A stretch of DNA of 64,000 bases, taken from Ruegeria atlantica. Its GTDB lineage: Bacteria > Pseudomonadota > Alphaproteobacteria > Rhodobacterales > Rhodobacteraceae. Location of the stretch: positions 131,501 to 195,500 of the forward strand of contig WQBJ01000002.1 in the NCBI GenBank assembly GCA_013032095.1. The letters are read 5' to 3'. Below, piece by piece: positions 27,387 to 36,419 of the stretch. Position numbers and translations under genes: made by a program. Below the pieces are notes generated by a model. That model saw nothing but the letters and a program-made list of their open reading frames with translations. It made no database searches and was not told the DNA's origin. How positions within the stretch are numbered: the stretch's first letter is position 1; every line of letters begins with the position of its first letter.

Positions 27387-28613
27387 GTGGCCACGATCAC
27401 CAAGGTTTCTCCGCTGGCCCCGGCGGCCTTTCCCGATCTGCCTGCAATTGACGGTGTGCGCTTTGCCACCGTCGAGGCGGGCGTGCGCTATCAGGGCCGC
27501 ACCGACGTCATGCTGGCGGTTCTGGACCCCGGCACATCCGTGGCTGGAGTGTTCACCCGATCCGCGACCCGCGCTGCCCCGGTTCTGGACTGTCAAGACA
27601 AAATCGGCCGGCCGAGCGACGGGCCTGCGGCGATCCTTGTGAATTCGGGCAACGCGAACGCGTTCACCGGCCACTACGGTCAGACCTCGGTGGCTGAGGT
27701 GACGCAAGCCGTGTCCAACGCCACCGGAGTTCCGGTGGAGCGGGTGTTTACGTCTTCGACCGGTGTGATTGGCGAGCCTTTGCCCCATGACCGCATCATC
27801 GCCCAGCTTGAAGCGTTGAAATCCGGCCTAAGCCGCCATGCCATTGAAGACGCAGCGCGCGCCATCATGACCACGGATACCTTCCCGAAAGGGGCCAGCG
27901 CGCAGGTCGAGATCGATGGCAAAACAGTCTCTATTGCGGGGATTGCCAAGGGATCTGGCATGATTGCGCCCGATATGGCGACGATGCTGGTCTATATCTT
28001 CACCGATGCGCGGGTCGAGCAATCGGCGCTGCAAGCGATGCTGGGTGCACAGACCGACCGGACCTTCAACTGTATTACCGTAGACAGCGACACTTCGACT
28101 TCGGACAGCCTGCTTTTGTGCGCGACCGGCGCATCGGGTGTGGATGCCACCGGCAATGCGGCATTTGCCGAGGCGCTGGAAACAGTGATGTTGGACCTCG
28201 CGCAGCAGGTTGTACGCGACGGTGAAGGCGCCACGAAATTCGTCGAAATCCGTGTGACCGGGGCTACCTCGGACGCGGACGCCAGGGTGCACGGGTTGGC
28301 CATCGCGAACTCGCCGCTGGTCAAGACTGCGATTGCGGGCGAGGACCCGAACTGGGGCCGTGTGGTGATGGCCATTGGCAAGTCCGGTGCCGCGGCGGAT
28401 CGTGATCTGCTGAGCATTTCCTTCGGCGACATTCTGGTGGCCGAAAAGGGCTGGGTCAGCCCCGATTACCGCGAAGAGGACGCCGCCGCGTACATGAAAG
28501 GTCAGGACCTTGTGATCACCGTTGATCTGGGTCTGGGCGAGGGCAAATCCACCGTTTGGACTTGCGACCTGACTCACGGCTATATCGAGATAAACGCGGA
28601 TTATCGCTCGTGA
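27387..28613 (+). CDS. argJ: Bifunctional ornithine acetyltransferase/N-acetylglutamate synthase
   Basis: This 408-residue enzyme transfers the acetyl group from N-acetylornithine to glutamate in the cyclic arginine pathway. The self-cleavage motif is DMATMLVYIFTD, with Thr199 as the new N-terminal nucleophile. IAKGSGMIAPDMA, CITVDSDTSTSDS and AGEDPNWGRVVMAIGKSG are typical ArgJ blocks. Start is GTG, five bases after the parvulin stop. It overlaps the Nudix gene by GTGA. Confidence 0.96.
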   Translation: MATITKVSPLAPAAFPDLPAIDGVRFATVEAGVRYQGRTDVMLAVLDPGTSVAGVFTRSATRAAPVLDCQDKIGRPSDGPAAILVNSGNANAFTGHYGQTSVAEVTQAVSNATGVPVERVFTSSTGVIGEPLPHDRIIAQLEALKSGLSRHAIEDAARAIMTTDTFPKGASAQVEIDGKTVSIAGIAKGSGMIAPDMATMLVYIFTDARVEQSALQAMLGAQTDRTFNCITVDSDTSTSDSLLLCATGASGVDATGNAAFAEALETVMLDLAQQVVRDGEGATKFVEIRVTGATSDADARVHGLAIANSPLVKTAIAGEDPNWGRVVMAIGKSGAAADRDLLSISFGDILVAEKGWVSPDYREEDAAAYMKGQDLVITVDLGLGEGKSTVWTCDLTHGYIEINADYRS

Positions 28614-29008
28614 AAACCGTACTTGTTTCTGCCGTCGCACTGATCGACATCGAAGGCCGGGTGCTGCTGGCGCAGCGCCCGGAAGGCAAGTCCATGGCCG
28701 GACTCTGGGAGTTTCCCGGCGGCAAGATCGAAACTGGCGAAACCCCCGAGGCCGCGCTGATCCGCGAATTGCATGAGGAATTGGGCATCGACACCTGGGC
28801 CTCGTGCCTCGCCCCGCTGACCTTCGCCAGCCACAGCTATGACGATTTCCACCTGCTGATGCCGCTATTTGCTTGTCGGAAGTGGGAAGGCATCCCGCAG
28901 TCGAAAGAAGGTCAGGCTTTGAAATGGGCGCGTGCGAATGAACTGCGTAATTACCCGATGCCTGCGGCGGATGTGCCACTGATCCCGATTTTGCGAGATT
29001 GGTTGTAA
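28610..29008 (+). CDS. mutT: MutT-type Nudix hydrolase (8-oxo-dGTP diphosphatase)
   Basis: This 132-residue protein has a complete Nudix box from Gly38 to Ile60 (GX5EX7REUXEEXGU with Glu44, Arg52-Glu53 and Glu56-Glu57). The start region AVALIDIEGRVLLAQRPEGK and the GLWEFPGGK loop fit MutT that cleans 8-oxo-dGTP. The open frame begins at 28556 inside argJ. The GTG at 28610 forms a GTGA overlap with the argJ stop and gives the normal N-terminus. Confidence 0.92.
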   Translation: MKTVLVSAVALIDIEGRVLLAQRPEGKSMAGLWEFPGGKIETGETPEAALIRELHEELGIDTWASCLAPLTFASHSYDDFHLLMPLFACRKWEGIPQSKEGQALKWARANELRNYPMPAADVPLIPILRDWL

Positions 29009-29020
29009 GTATAGAATTGC

Positions 29021-29054
29021 GCGGGCCGTCCAGTAACTTGTCGGTTCGGCCCGC
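29021..29054. terminator. Possible terminator stem after the Nudix gene
   Basis: GCGGGCCG (29021-29028) pairs perfectly with CGGCCCGC (29047-29054). It lies between two convergent genes. Neither side has a strong U-run, so it may act as a weak or bidirectional terminator. Confidence 0.45.
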
Positions 29055-29092
29055 CTTCGCAATTTGAATGCAAAAACGCTTTCAGGCTGTGA

Positions 29093-29467
29093 TCACGCAA
29101 ATTTGTTGCGCGCTCTTCCAGTGTCCGATGGTTCAGGTATCAAGAACATTGAAATGAGCGCCGATAAACCGAACCAGAGCTGCGTTGCGACAATAACAAG
29201 CAAACCGACATTGCCCAGCAATGGTATGCCCGACCCAGCAGGGCGCGTGTCAGTGAACGCTGCGACGAGGAACAACGAAAGCCCCAATGCCCAACCAAGA
29301 CCGGCGATCCAGAACCTACGGATTTGCTTTTCGTAAACTGCTTTATAACCTGGATCATTGCTGCGCCAAACATAAGCAAGTACAACCGCGACGAATGAGG
29401 TCAAAAGAGCTACGAGGCTTGCGGCGTATAGCGCCCAAATAATGGTAGGCTTTGTTTTAGTAGACAT
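29093..29467 (-). CDS. Small integral membrane protein (DUF4870-like)
   Basis: The 124-residue protein has three hydrophobic helices: IIWALYAASLVALLTSFVAV, FWIAGLGWALGLSLFLVAAF and LLGNVGLLVIVATQLWFGLS. The loop YVWRSNDPGYKAVYEKQIRRFW between the first two resembles DUF4870/Tic20-like membrane proteins. Function is unknown. It converges with the Nudix gene and is divergent from the acyl-CoA ligase gene. The 280-base gap to that gene shows no clear operator. Confidence 0.7.
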   Translation of the reverse strand: MSTKTKPTIIWALYAASLVALLTSFVAVVLAYVWRSNDPGYKAVYEKQIRRFWIAGLGWALGLSLFLVAAFTDTRPAGSGIPLLGNVGLLVIVATQLWFGLSALISMFLIPEPSDTGRARNKFA

Positions 29468-29747
29468 GTTTTCCTCGAAATACCTTGTTTAATCTTCTTT
29501 CTACTTAAGCGTGAACGAGCCATAATTGTGGCCGCTTCTGGCCATTTGTTTGACGACCTTTCGGTGTGGTTTTTGAGTATTTCTGTTTCAGCTCTAAAAA
29601 TCTCTCCATTCGCCCCTGTTACAATTCGTAAGAATTGAGAAAACATCAGGAAAAAGTTGACGCTGATCTTACCTGCGTCCCTTATCGGGGCATTGGCGTT
29701 CAGGGATTCAACCTGAACCCGCCATTTCCGGCCCAGGGAGGGGCCGG

Positions 29748-31739
29748 ATGGGGAGGAGAGAGAGATTGGCTCAGACGCAGTCGGGCGCTGAAGGGTTAGA
29801 CTCCCTTCCGGCGCTGCTACACCGCAATGTGACCCAGTTCGGGGATGCCCCGGCCTATCGGGAAAAGGAATTCGGCATTTGGCAATGCTGGACCTGGGCG
29901 GAAGCCGCCAAGGAAATCCGCGCCATCGCACTGGGCTTTCTGGAGCTGGGCGTTGAGAAAGGTGACCACATAGCCGTGATCGGCCGCAACCGTCCGGCAC
30001 ATTATTGGTCGATGGTCGCCGCCCAGATGGTGGGCGCGGTGCCAGTGCCGCTCTATCAGGATGCTGTGGCCGAAGAGATGGCCTATGTGATGGAGCATTG
30101 TGGCGCGAAATACGTCGTCTGCGGCGATCAGGAGCAGGTCGACAAAGTCATCGAGATTCAGGAAAATCTGCATCAGGTCAAACACATCCTCTATACCGAC
30201 AAGCGGGGGATGCGGAAATACGACCATGCCCAGATGAACGCGCTGGAAGACCTGATGGCCGAGGGCAGTGCGGGTCATCAGCGGTTCGATGCGGAACTGG
30301 ACAAGCGTATCGTCGCGATCACCTATGACGATACCTGCGTGATGCTTTATACCTCGGGCACTACGGGCAAGCCCAAAGGCGTGGTGCTGTCGAACCGCAA
30401 CGTGATCGAAAGCGCCAAGAACTCGGCCGAGTTCGATCAACTGACGCGGAACGAGGACATCCTGTCGTACCTGCCGATGGCCTGGGTGGGTGATTTCATA
30501 TTCTCCATCGGTCAGGCTTATTGGTGCGGGTTTTGCGTAAACTGCCCCGAAAGCGCTGATACGATGATGACCGATTTGCGCGAAATCGGTCCGACCTATT
30601 TCTTCGCCCCGCCGCGGGTGTTCGAAACCCAACTGACCAATGTGATGATCCGGATGGAGGATGCGGGCAAGCTGAAGCAGCGCATGTTCCACCACTTCAT
30701 GGCGCACGCCAAGAAGGTTGGGGGTCTGCTTCTGGATGGAAAGCCGGTGGGTTTTGGCGACCGGATGAAATACGCGCTGGGCAACCTGCTGGTCTACGGG
30801 CCGCTTAAAGACACTCTGGGCTACGGCCGGTTCCGTGTGGGGTACACGGCGGGTGAAGCGATTGGCCCGGAAATCTTTGATTTCTATCGCTCTTTGGGCA
30901 TCAACCTGAAGCAGCTGTACGGTCAGACCGAAGCAACGGTTTTCATTACCCAGCAGCCCGATGGCGAAGTACGTGCCGACACGGTCGGCGTTCCCGCACC
31001 CGCGGTTGAACTGAAGATCGACGACAATGGCGAGATCCACTACCGCTCGCCCGGTGTGTTCGTCGAGTATTACAACAACCCCGACTCAACAGCCTCGACC
31101 AAGGATGCCGAGGGCTGGGTGGCCACAGGCGACGCGGGCTTCATCGAGGAAGGCACCGGCCATCTAAGAATCATCGACCGCGCCAAAGACGTTGGAAAAA
31201 TGGCTGATGGCTCGATGTTCGCGCCGAAGTACGTTGAGAACAAGCTAAAGTTCTATCCCGACATTCTTGAGGTCGTGCTGTTCGGCAACGGAAGAGATCG
31301 CTGCGTGGCCTTCATCAATATCGACCTAACGGCGGTGGGCAATTGGGCCGAACGCAACAACGTGGCCTATGCGTCCTATCAGGAACTGGCAGGTCACCCC
31401 CGTGTGTTAGAGACGATTAAATCCCACGTTGAGGAGGTGAACAAGTCTGTCGCGGCGGATGAGATGCTGTCGGGCTGTCAGGTTCACCGCTTTGTGGTTC
31501 TACACAAGGAATTGGATGCGGATGACGGTGAGATGACCCGCACGCGGAAGGTACGGCGTGGCTTCGTCGAGGAGAAGTTCCAGGACATCATCGACGCGCT
31601 TTATGACGGGTCCAAGCAGGTCTCGACCACCACCGAAGTCACGTATGAGGACGGCCGCAAGGGGTCGATCAGCGCGACGCTTGAGATTGTCGACGCATCG
31701 GTTGTGCCGGTTGCTCAGCACAAGGTTGCGGCAGAATGA
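29748..31739 (+). CDS. AMP-dependent long-chain acyl-CoA synthetase-like ligase
   Basis: This 663-residue adenylate-forming enzyme has the phosphate loop MLYTSGTTGKPKGVVLSN, LKQLYGQTEATVFITQQPDG as the A5 motif, and VATGDAGFIEEGTGHLRIIDR as A7/A8. It would activate a carboxylic acid to its CoA thioester. AGGGAGGGG sits six bases before the ATG at 29748. A TTG at 29766 is a weaker alternative. It is the first gene of a ligase-ABC transporter-ligase cluster, so its substrate is probably the acid imported by the adjacent transporter rather than a bulk fatty acid. That is inference from context. Confidence 0.88.
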   Translation: MGRRERLAQTQSGAEGLDSLPALLHRNVTQFGDAPAYREKEFGIWQCWTWAEAAKEIRAIALGFLELGVEKGDHIAVIGRNRPAHYWSMVAAQMVGAVPVPLYQDAVAEEMAYVMEHCGAKYVVCGDQEQVDKVIEIQENLHQVKHILYTDKRGMRKYDHAQMNALEDLMAEGSAGHQRFDAELDKRIVAITYDDTCVMLYTSGTTGKPKGVVLSNRNVIESAKNSAEFDQLTRNEDILSYLPMAWVGDFIFSIGQAYWCGFCVNCPESADTMMTDLREIGPTYFFAPPRVFETQLTNVMIRMEDAGKLKQRMFHHFMAHAKKVGGLLLDGKPVGFGDRMKYALGNLLVYGPLKDTLGYGRFRVGYTAGEAIGPEIFDFYRSLGINLKQLYGQTEATVFITQQPDGEVRADTVGVPAPAVELKIDDNGEIHYRSPGVFVEYYNNPDSTASTKDAEGWVATGDAGFIEEGTGHLRIIDRAKDVGKMADGSMFAPKYVENKLKFYPDILEVVLFGNGRDRCVAFINIDLTAVGNWAERNNVAYASYQELAGHPRVLETIKSHVEEVNKSVAADEMLSGCQVHRFVVLHKELDADDGEMTRTRKVRRGFVEEKFQDIIDALYDGSKQVSTTTEVTYEDGRKGSISATLEIVDASVVPVAQHKVAAE

Positions 31740-31817
31740 AGGCCGGTCGCGCACCGTTCGACCTGCGGTCATCGCCCCGCCCGCCGTCCCGCTATTGCGT
31801 AAGTTTTGGAGTGACTG

Positions 31818-32636
31818 ATGCTTGATTCTACCGAAGGATATGTCACCGAAGATGGCCGCAAGATCGGCGGCGTGGTGATGGAGATGAAAAACATCACCCT
31901 GCGATTTGGCGGCGTGGTGGCGATCAAGGATATCTCGTTCGACATACGTGAGGGTGAGATTCGCGCGATCATCGGGCCGAACGGGGCGGGCAAGTCCTCG
32001 ATGCTGAACGTGATTTCGGGGTTCTATGTCCCGCAGGAGGGTGAGGTTTGGTTTCATGGGTCAAAGCGCCCACCGATGCGGCCATATGAGGTGGCGCGGC
32101 AGGGCATTGCGCGGACCTTTCAGAATATAGCCCTGTTCGAAGGCATGAGCGTTTTGGACAACGTCATGACCGGGCGGCTGAACTACATGAAAACCAATAT
32201 GTTCCAGCAGGCCTGGTGGAAGGGCAAAGCCGAGGCGGAAGAGGTTGAAAACCGCGAAGCGGTGGAGAAGATCATCGACTTTCTGGAAATCCAGCACATC
32301 CGCAAGACGCCGGTTTCGCGGCTGCCTTACGGCTTGAAGAAACGTGTCGAACTGGCCCGCGCGCTGGCGGCGGAACCCAAGCTGCTGCTGCTGGATGAAC
32401 CGATGGCGGGCATGAACGTGGAAGAGAAAGAGGACATGAGCCGCTTTATCCTCGACGTGAATGACGAGTTCGGCACCACCATCGCCCTGATCGAACACGA
32501 CATGGGCGTGGTCATGGACTTGAGCGACCGGGTCGTTGTGATGGATTACGGCAAGAAGATCGGCGACGGCACCCCGGATGAGGTGCGCAGCAATCAGGAC
32601 GTCATCGACGCCTATCTGGGGGTCAGTCATGACTAA
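31818..32636 (+). CDS. Branched-chain-type ABC transporter ATP-binding protein (LivG-like)
   Basis: This 272-residue ATPase of the HAAT family has Walker A IIGPNGAGKSSMLN, the LivG-specific block GIARTFQNIALFEGMSVLDN, a divergent signature VSRLPYGLKKRVELARAL, Walker B LLLLDEPMAGMNVEE and switch IEHDMGVVMDLSDRV. It follows the ligase by 78 bases and precedes the LivH-like permease by 29. By family it imports hydrophobic amino acids or organic acids. The flanking ligases favour an organic acid. Confidence 0.9.
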   Translation: MLDSTEGYVTEDGRKIGGVVMEMKNITLRFGGVVAIKDISFDIREGEIRAIIGPNGAGKSSMLNVISGFYVPQEGEVWFHGSKRPPMRPYEVARQGIARTFQNIALFEGMSVLDNVMTGRLNYMKTNMFQQAWWKGKAEAEEVENREAVEKIIDFLEIQHIRKTPVSRLPYGLKKRVELARALAAEPKLLLLDEPMAGMNVEEKEDMSRFILDVNDEFGTTIALIEHDMGVVMDLSDRVVVMDYGKKIGDGTPDEVRSNQDVIDAYLGVSHD

Positions 32637-32665
32637 GCATCCGACAGACATGAGGAGCGGCGCAG

Positions 32666-33652
32666 ATGCCTGAACAACTCGTATTCGCGATGGAGGTCAT
32701 CCTCAATGGCCTGATGGCCGGGGTGCTTTATGCGCTGGTCGCGCTGGGCTTTGTTCTGATCTACAAGGCTTCGGGAATTTTCAACTATGCGCAAGGGGTT
32801 ATGGCCTTGTTCGCCGCCATGACTCTGGTGGGGATCATGAACGGGCAGGTGCCCTTTGCGCATCTGATCAATGCGACCTTCGGGACGCATATCCACTATT
32901 TCGGTTGGAACGTGCCCGCGCTGTTGGCGATTTTGCTGACCATGGGAGTCATGGTGCTGCTGGCCTGGGCGGTGCAGCGCTTCGTCATGCGCCATCTGGT
33001 CGGGCAGGAGCCCATCATCCTGTTCATGGCCACCATTGGCCTGGCTTATTTCCTTGAGGGCGTGGCCGACCTGATGTGGGGGTCCGAGATCAAGACGCTA
33101 GATGTGGGGCTGCCGCAGGGGATCAACCTGTGGATTGATGAGAGCACCTATAACATCTTCGGCTACGGCTTTTTCATCGACAATCTGGACATTGTGGCGA
33201 CAATCATCGCCGCGCTGCTGGTGGCGGCTTTGGTGGCGTTCAGCCAATATACCAAGCAGGGCCGGGCGATGCGCGCGGTGGCCGATGACCACCAGGCGGC
33301 GCTCTCGGTTGGCATTTCGCTGAACTTCATCTGGATCATGGTCTGGTCGGTTGCGGGCTTTGTTGCTCTGGTCGCAGGGATCATGTGGGGCACCAAGTCC
33401 GGCGTGCAGTTCTCGCTGTCGCTGATCGCGCTCAAGGCGCTGCCGGTATTGATGCTGGGCGGGTTCACCTCGATCCCCGGCGCCATCGTGGGCGGGCTGA
33501 TTATCGGTGTGGGTGAAAAACTGTTCGAGTTCGCCATCGGCCCGATGGTCGGCGGAGCAACCGAGAACTGGTTTGCCTATGTGCTGGCGCTGATCTTCCT
33601 GGTGTTCCGCCCGCAAGGTCTGTTCGGCGAGAAAATCATCGAAAGGGTTTAG
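32666..33652 (+). CDS. Branched-chain-type ABC transporter permease (LivH-like)
   Basis: The 328-residue permease has eight or so membrane helices, starting with EVILNGLMAGVLYALVALGFVLIYKASG. The LivH family block GRAMRAVADDHQAALSVGIS serves as coupling region, followed by IMWGTKSGVQFSLSLIALKALPV. Two bases separate its stop from the next small gene. It would form the channel with the LivM-like permease. Confidence 0.9.
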   Translation: MPEQLVFAMEVILNGLMAGVLYALVALGFVLIYKASGIFNYAQGVMALFAAMTLVGIMNGQVPFAHLINATFGTHIHYFGWNVPALLAILLTMGVMVLLAWAVQRFVMRHLVGQEPIILFMATIGLAYFLEGVADLMWGSEIKTLDVGLPQGINLWIDESTYNIFGYGFFIDNLDIVATIIAALLVAALVAFSQYTKQGRAMRAVADDHQAALSVGISLNFIWIMVWSVAGFVALVAGIMWGTKSGVQFSLSLIALKALPVLMLGGFTSIPGAIVGGLIIGVGEKLFEFAIGPMVGGATENWFAYVLALIFLVFRPQGLFGEKIIERV

Positions 33653-33654
33653 CC

Positions 33655-33912
33655 ATGCAAAAGATGATCGCCATCATCAATGTGATCGCGTGGGCCGGGT
33701 TTTGGGCTTTTGGCTATATCGCCATCACCTCGGAAGATCTGACCGAAAGCCAGTTGGTCGTGGCAGCAATCCTAGCCTTTGCCGGGCTGGTTACAGGTAT
33801 TCTTGCTTACATGAAACTGGTGCGCAGCTCGGAGGCGAGCGGATACGCCAAAGGCTCGAACCAATTGGACGCCGAAGCCCGGAATCAAGCACAGGAAGAG
33901 TGGGGGAAGTAA
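33655..33912 (+). CDS. Small two-helix membrane protein inside the ABC operon
   Basis: This 85-residue protein has two hydrophobic helices (IAIINVIAWAGFWAFGYIAI and VVAAILAFAGLVTGILAYM) joined by a short acidic loop and followed by a polar tail of about 30 residues. It lies between the two permease genes, two bases after one and three before the other, so it is surely co-translated with them. I recognise no family. It may be an accessory subunit of this particular transporter. Confidence 0.75.
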   Translation: MQKMIAIINVIAWAGFWAFGYIAITSEDLTESQLVVAAILAFAGLVTGILAYMKLVRSSEASGYAKGSNQLDAEARNQAQEEWGK

Positions 33913-33915
33913 GAC

Positions 33916-34992
33916 ATGTTCTACCGTGAGGCCGGAGATTTCAAAGTCTCTTACGTGGATGACAGCCAAACCTTCCCGATCAAATTCGACCGGTATCGGT
34001 ACTATGTCGTTCTGGCGGTGGCGTTTGGGATCATTCCCTTCATCATCAACGACTACTGGGCCAATGCGCTGCTGCTGCCATTCCTGATCTACGCGATCGC
34101 GGCGATCGGGCTGAATATCCTTGTCGGCTACTGCGGACAGGTTAGCCTGGGGACCGGTGGGTTCATGGCTGTGGGGGCCTATGCCTGCTACAAGCTGATG
34201 ACCGCTTTCCCCGACGTCAGCATGTTCATTCACGTGGTCCTTGCAGGGGGGGTCACAGCCCTTGTCGGCGTGCTGTTCGGCTTGCCGTCTCTGCGGATCA
34301 AAGGGTTTTACCTGGCAGTCGCCACGCTTGCGGCACAGTTCTTCCTTGTGTGGCTGTTCAATCGGGTGCCGTGGTTCTACAACTATTCGGCCTCGGGCCA
34401 GATCAATGCGCCGGAACGCGACGTGTTCGGTATCATCATCACCGGCCCGAACGCTCCAGCCTGGGCTACCTACCTGTTCTGCCTGATCTTCCTGACCGTC
34501 TGTGCCTTGATCGCACGCAACCTGACGCGCGGAACCACAGGACGCAGCTGGATGGCAATCCGCGACATGGATATCGCGGCTGAGATCATCGGGGTGAACC
34601 CGCTCAAGGCCAAGATCAGCGCCTTTGCCGTCAGTTCCTTCTTTGTCGGCATCGCGGGCGCGCTGTTCTTTGCGGTCTATCTGGGCGCGGTTGAGGTCGG
34701 AGAAGTCTTCGGCATCCAGAAGTCGTTCCTGGTGCTGTTTATGGTGATTATCGGCGGTTTGGGGTCGATCTTCGGCTCTTTCGCGGGAGCGGCGTTCCTT
34801 GTGCTGCTGCCTGTGCTGCTCAAGCTGATCGGTGTCGATCTGCTGGGCTGGCCTACTGATATCGTGGCGCACCTGAACCTGGTGATTGTCGGCGCGCTGA
34901 TCATCATGTTCCTGATCCTCGAACCGCACGGGCTGGCGCAACTGTGGCGCGTGGCAAAAGAGAAACTCAGACTTTGGCCTTTCCCGCACTAG
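33916..34992 (+). CDS. Branched-chain-type ABC transporter permease (LivM-like)
   Basis: The 358-residue permease has the LivM family blocks IAAIGLNILVGYCGQVSLGTGGF near residue 60 and GRSWMAIRDMDIAAEIIGVN as coupling helix. A helix-rich end follows (FLVLFMVIIGGLGSIFGSF). A ~25-residue polar N-terminus precedes the first helix (YYVVLAVAFGIIPFIIN). It pairs with the LivH-like permease. The binding-protein gene follows after 71 bases. Confidence 0.9.
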   Translation: MFYREAGDFKVSYVDDSQTFPIKFDRYRYYVVLAVAFGIIPFIINDYWANALLLPFLIYAIAAIGLNILVGYCGQVSLGTGGFMAVGAYACYKLMTAFPDVSMFIHVVLAGGVTALVGVLFGLPSLRIKGFYLAVATLAAQFFLVWLFNRVPWFYNYSASGQINAPERDVFGIIITGPNAPAWATYLFCLIFLTVCALIARNLTRGTTGRSWMAIRDMDIAAEIIGVNPLKAKISAFAVSSFFVGIAGALFFAVYLGAVEVGEVFGIQKSFLVLFMVIIGGLGSIFGSFAGAAFLVLLPVLLKLIGVDLLGWPTDIVAHLNLVIVGALIIMFLILEPHGLAQLWRVAKEKLRLWPFPH

Positions 34993-35063
34993 GGCAGGCC
35001 CAATCAGAAAACGGGTACAAAGCCCGACCTAACCATCGGACCAACCAAGGGAGGAGACACCCG

Positions 35064-36347
35064 ATGAACAAGACACTGGCAACCATGGCGCTGGGCGCCC
35101 TGATGGCCGCAGGCCCGGCGCTGGCAGATCTGGTGATCCCTGATCTCAGCTATCGTACTGGCCCCTATGCGGCGGGCGGCATTCCGTTTTCGGACGGCTA
35201 TAACGACTATTTCACCTTGCTGAACGAACGTGACGGCGGCATCGGCGGCGTTCCTGTTCGGGTGATCGAGTGCGAGACCGGTTATAACACTGAAAAAGGC
35301 GTCGAGTGCTATGAAGCCACCAAGGGCGAAGGCGCGCTGGTGTACCAGCCGTTGTCGACGGGCATTACCTATCAATTGATCCCCAAAGTGACCGCGGACA
35401 ACATCCCGCTGCACACAATGGGTTATGGCCGGACGTCGGCGGCGAACGGCACGGTGTTCAGTCATGTCTTTAACTACCCAGCAAACTACTGGAATGGCGC
35501 ATCGGGTGCGATCAACTATTTGCTTGAGGAAAATGGCGGAGATCTGAGCGGCAAGAAAATCGCGCTGATCTACCACAATTCTGCCTACGGCAAGGAACCG
35601 ATCCGGACTCTGGAAGACCTCTCTGAAAAACATGGGTATGAATTGGCTTTGCTGCCCGTCGACCACCCGGGACAAGAGCAAAAATCGCAATGGCTCCAGA
35701 TCCGTCGTGACAGGCCCGACTATGTGATCATGTGGGGCTGGGGCGTGATGAACCAGGTTGCGGTTCAGGAAGCCGCCAATATCCGCTTCCCGATGGAGAA
35801 TTTCATCGGTGTCTGGTGGTCGGGCGCTGAATTTGATGTCGAGCCTGCTGGCGAAAAAGCTAATGGGTACAAGGCGTTGACCTTCACTGGTCTGGGTATG
35901 GATTACCCGGTTTATGAAGATCTGCAGAAACATGTAGTTGATGCAGGCAAAGCCGCAGGTGCAGGCGACCAACTGGGTGCTGTGCAATACAACCGCGGTC
36001 TCTATGCTGCAATGCTGGCGTCTGAGGCAATCAAGACTGCGCAGGAAATACACGGTACGGCGGACATCACTCCAGCCATGATGCGTGACGGTATGGAGGC
36101 GCTGGAAATGACCAACGCCAAGATGGATGCGCTGGGCATGGCCGGGTTCGGGCCTGAGTTCACGGTAACATGTGAAAACCACGGCGGTCCGGGGCTGGTC
36201 GGCGTCGTCCAGTGGGACGCGTCTGCCAAGACGTGGAACACTGTGCAGGACTTCAAGCCGACCGATGTCGAGGTGATTGGTGCACTGATCGACGAGGACT
36301 CGGCCGCCTATGCAGCGGAAAACAATATCGAAGCGCGCTGTAACTAA
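35064..36347 (+). CDS. Branched-chain-type ABC transporter substrate-binding protein
   Basis: This 427-residue type I periplasmic binding protein has a signal peptide (LATMALGALMAAGPALA) and is longer than LivJ/LivK. GPYAAGGIPFSDGYNDYFTL corresponds to the ligand-facing start of the family, and KKIALIYHNSAYGKEPIRTL to the second lobe. A GGAGG site sits seven to eight bases before the ATG at 35064. A longer frame from 34944 would overlap the permease and lacks a signal peptide. The cargo is unknown. Context suggests an organic or aromatic acid. Confidence 0.9.
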   Translation: MNKTLATMALGALMAAGPALADLVIPDLSYRTGPYAAGGIPFSDGYNDYFTLLNERDGGIGGVPVRVIECETGYNTEKGVECYEATKGEGALVYQPLSTGITYQLIPKVTADNIPLHTMGYGRTSAANGTVFSHVFNYPANYWNGASGAINYLLEENGGDLSGKKIALIYHNSAYGKEPIRTLEDLSEKHGYELALLPVDHPGQEQKSQWLQIRRDRPDYVIMWGWGVMNQVAVQEAANIRFPMENFIGVWWSGAEFDVEPAGEKANGYKALTFTGLGMDYPVYEDLQKHVVDAGKAAGAGDQLGAVQYNRGLYAAMLASEAIKTAQEIHGTADITPAMMRDGMEALEMTNAKMDALGMAGFGPEFTVTCENHGGPGLVGVVQWDASAKTWNTVQDFKPTDVEVIGALIDEDSAAYAAENNIEARCN

Positions 36348-36363
36348 AACGCATTGAAACAGC

Positions 36364-36387
36364 GGGTCGGCGGTACGCCGCCGTCCC
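36364..36387 (+). promoter_or_regulatory. Stem-loop after the binding-protein gene
   Basis: CGGCG (36368-36372), loop GTA, CGCCG (36376-36380) form a tight stem, with flanking GGG and CCC able to extend it. There is no U-run. Stems placed after binding-protein genes often protect the upstream mRNA and raise its level over the other subunits. Confidence 0.4.
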
Positions 36388-36419
36388 GGAACCCCACACT
36401 CGCACAAGGACACGCGCAG

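Noticed and set aside
29817..31040. Antisense frame over the acyl-CoA ligase
   Set aside because: The ligase motifs on the plus strand are complete, and the antisense product is His/Gln-rich noise.
33772..34989. 405-codon frame opposite the LivM-like permease
   Set aside because: It is highly charged and repetitive with no domain, and the sense strand carries the LivM signatures.
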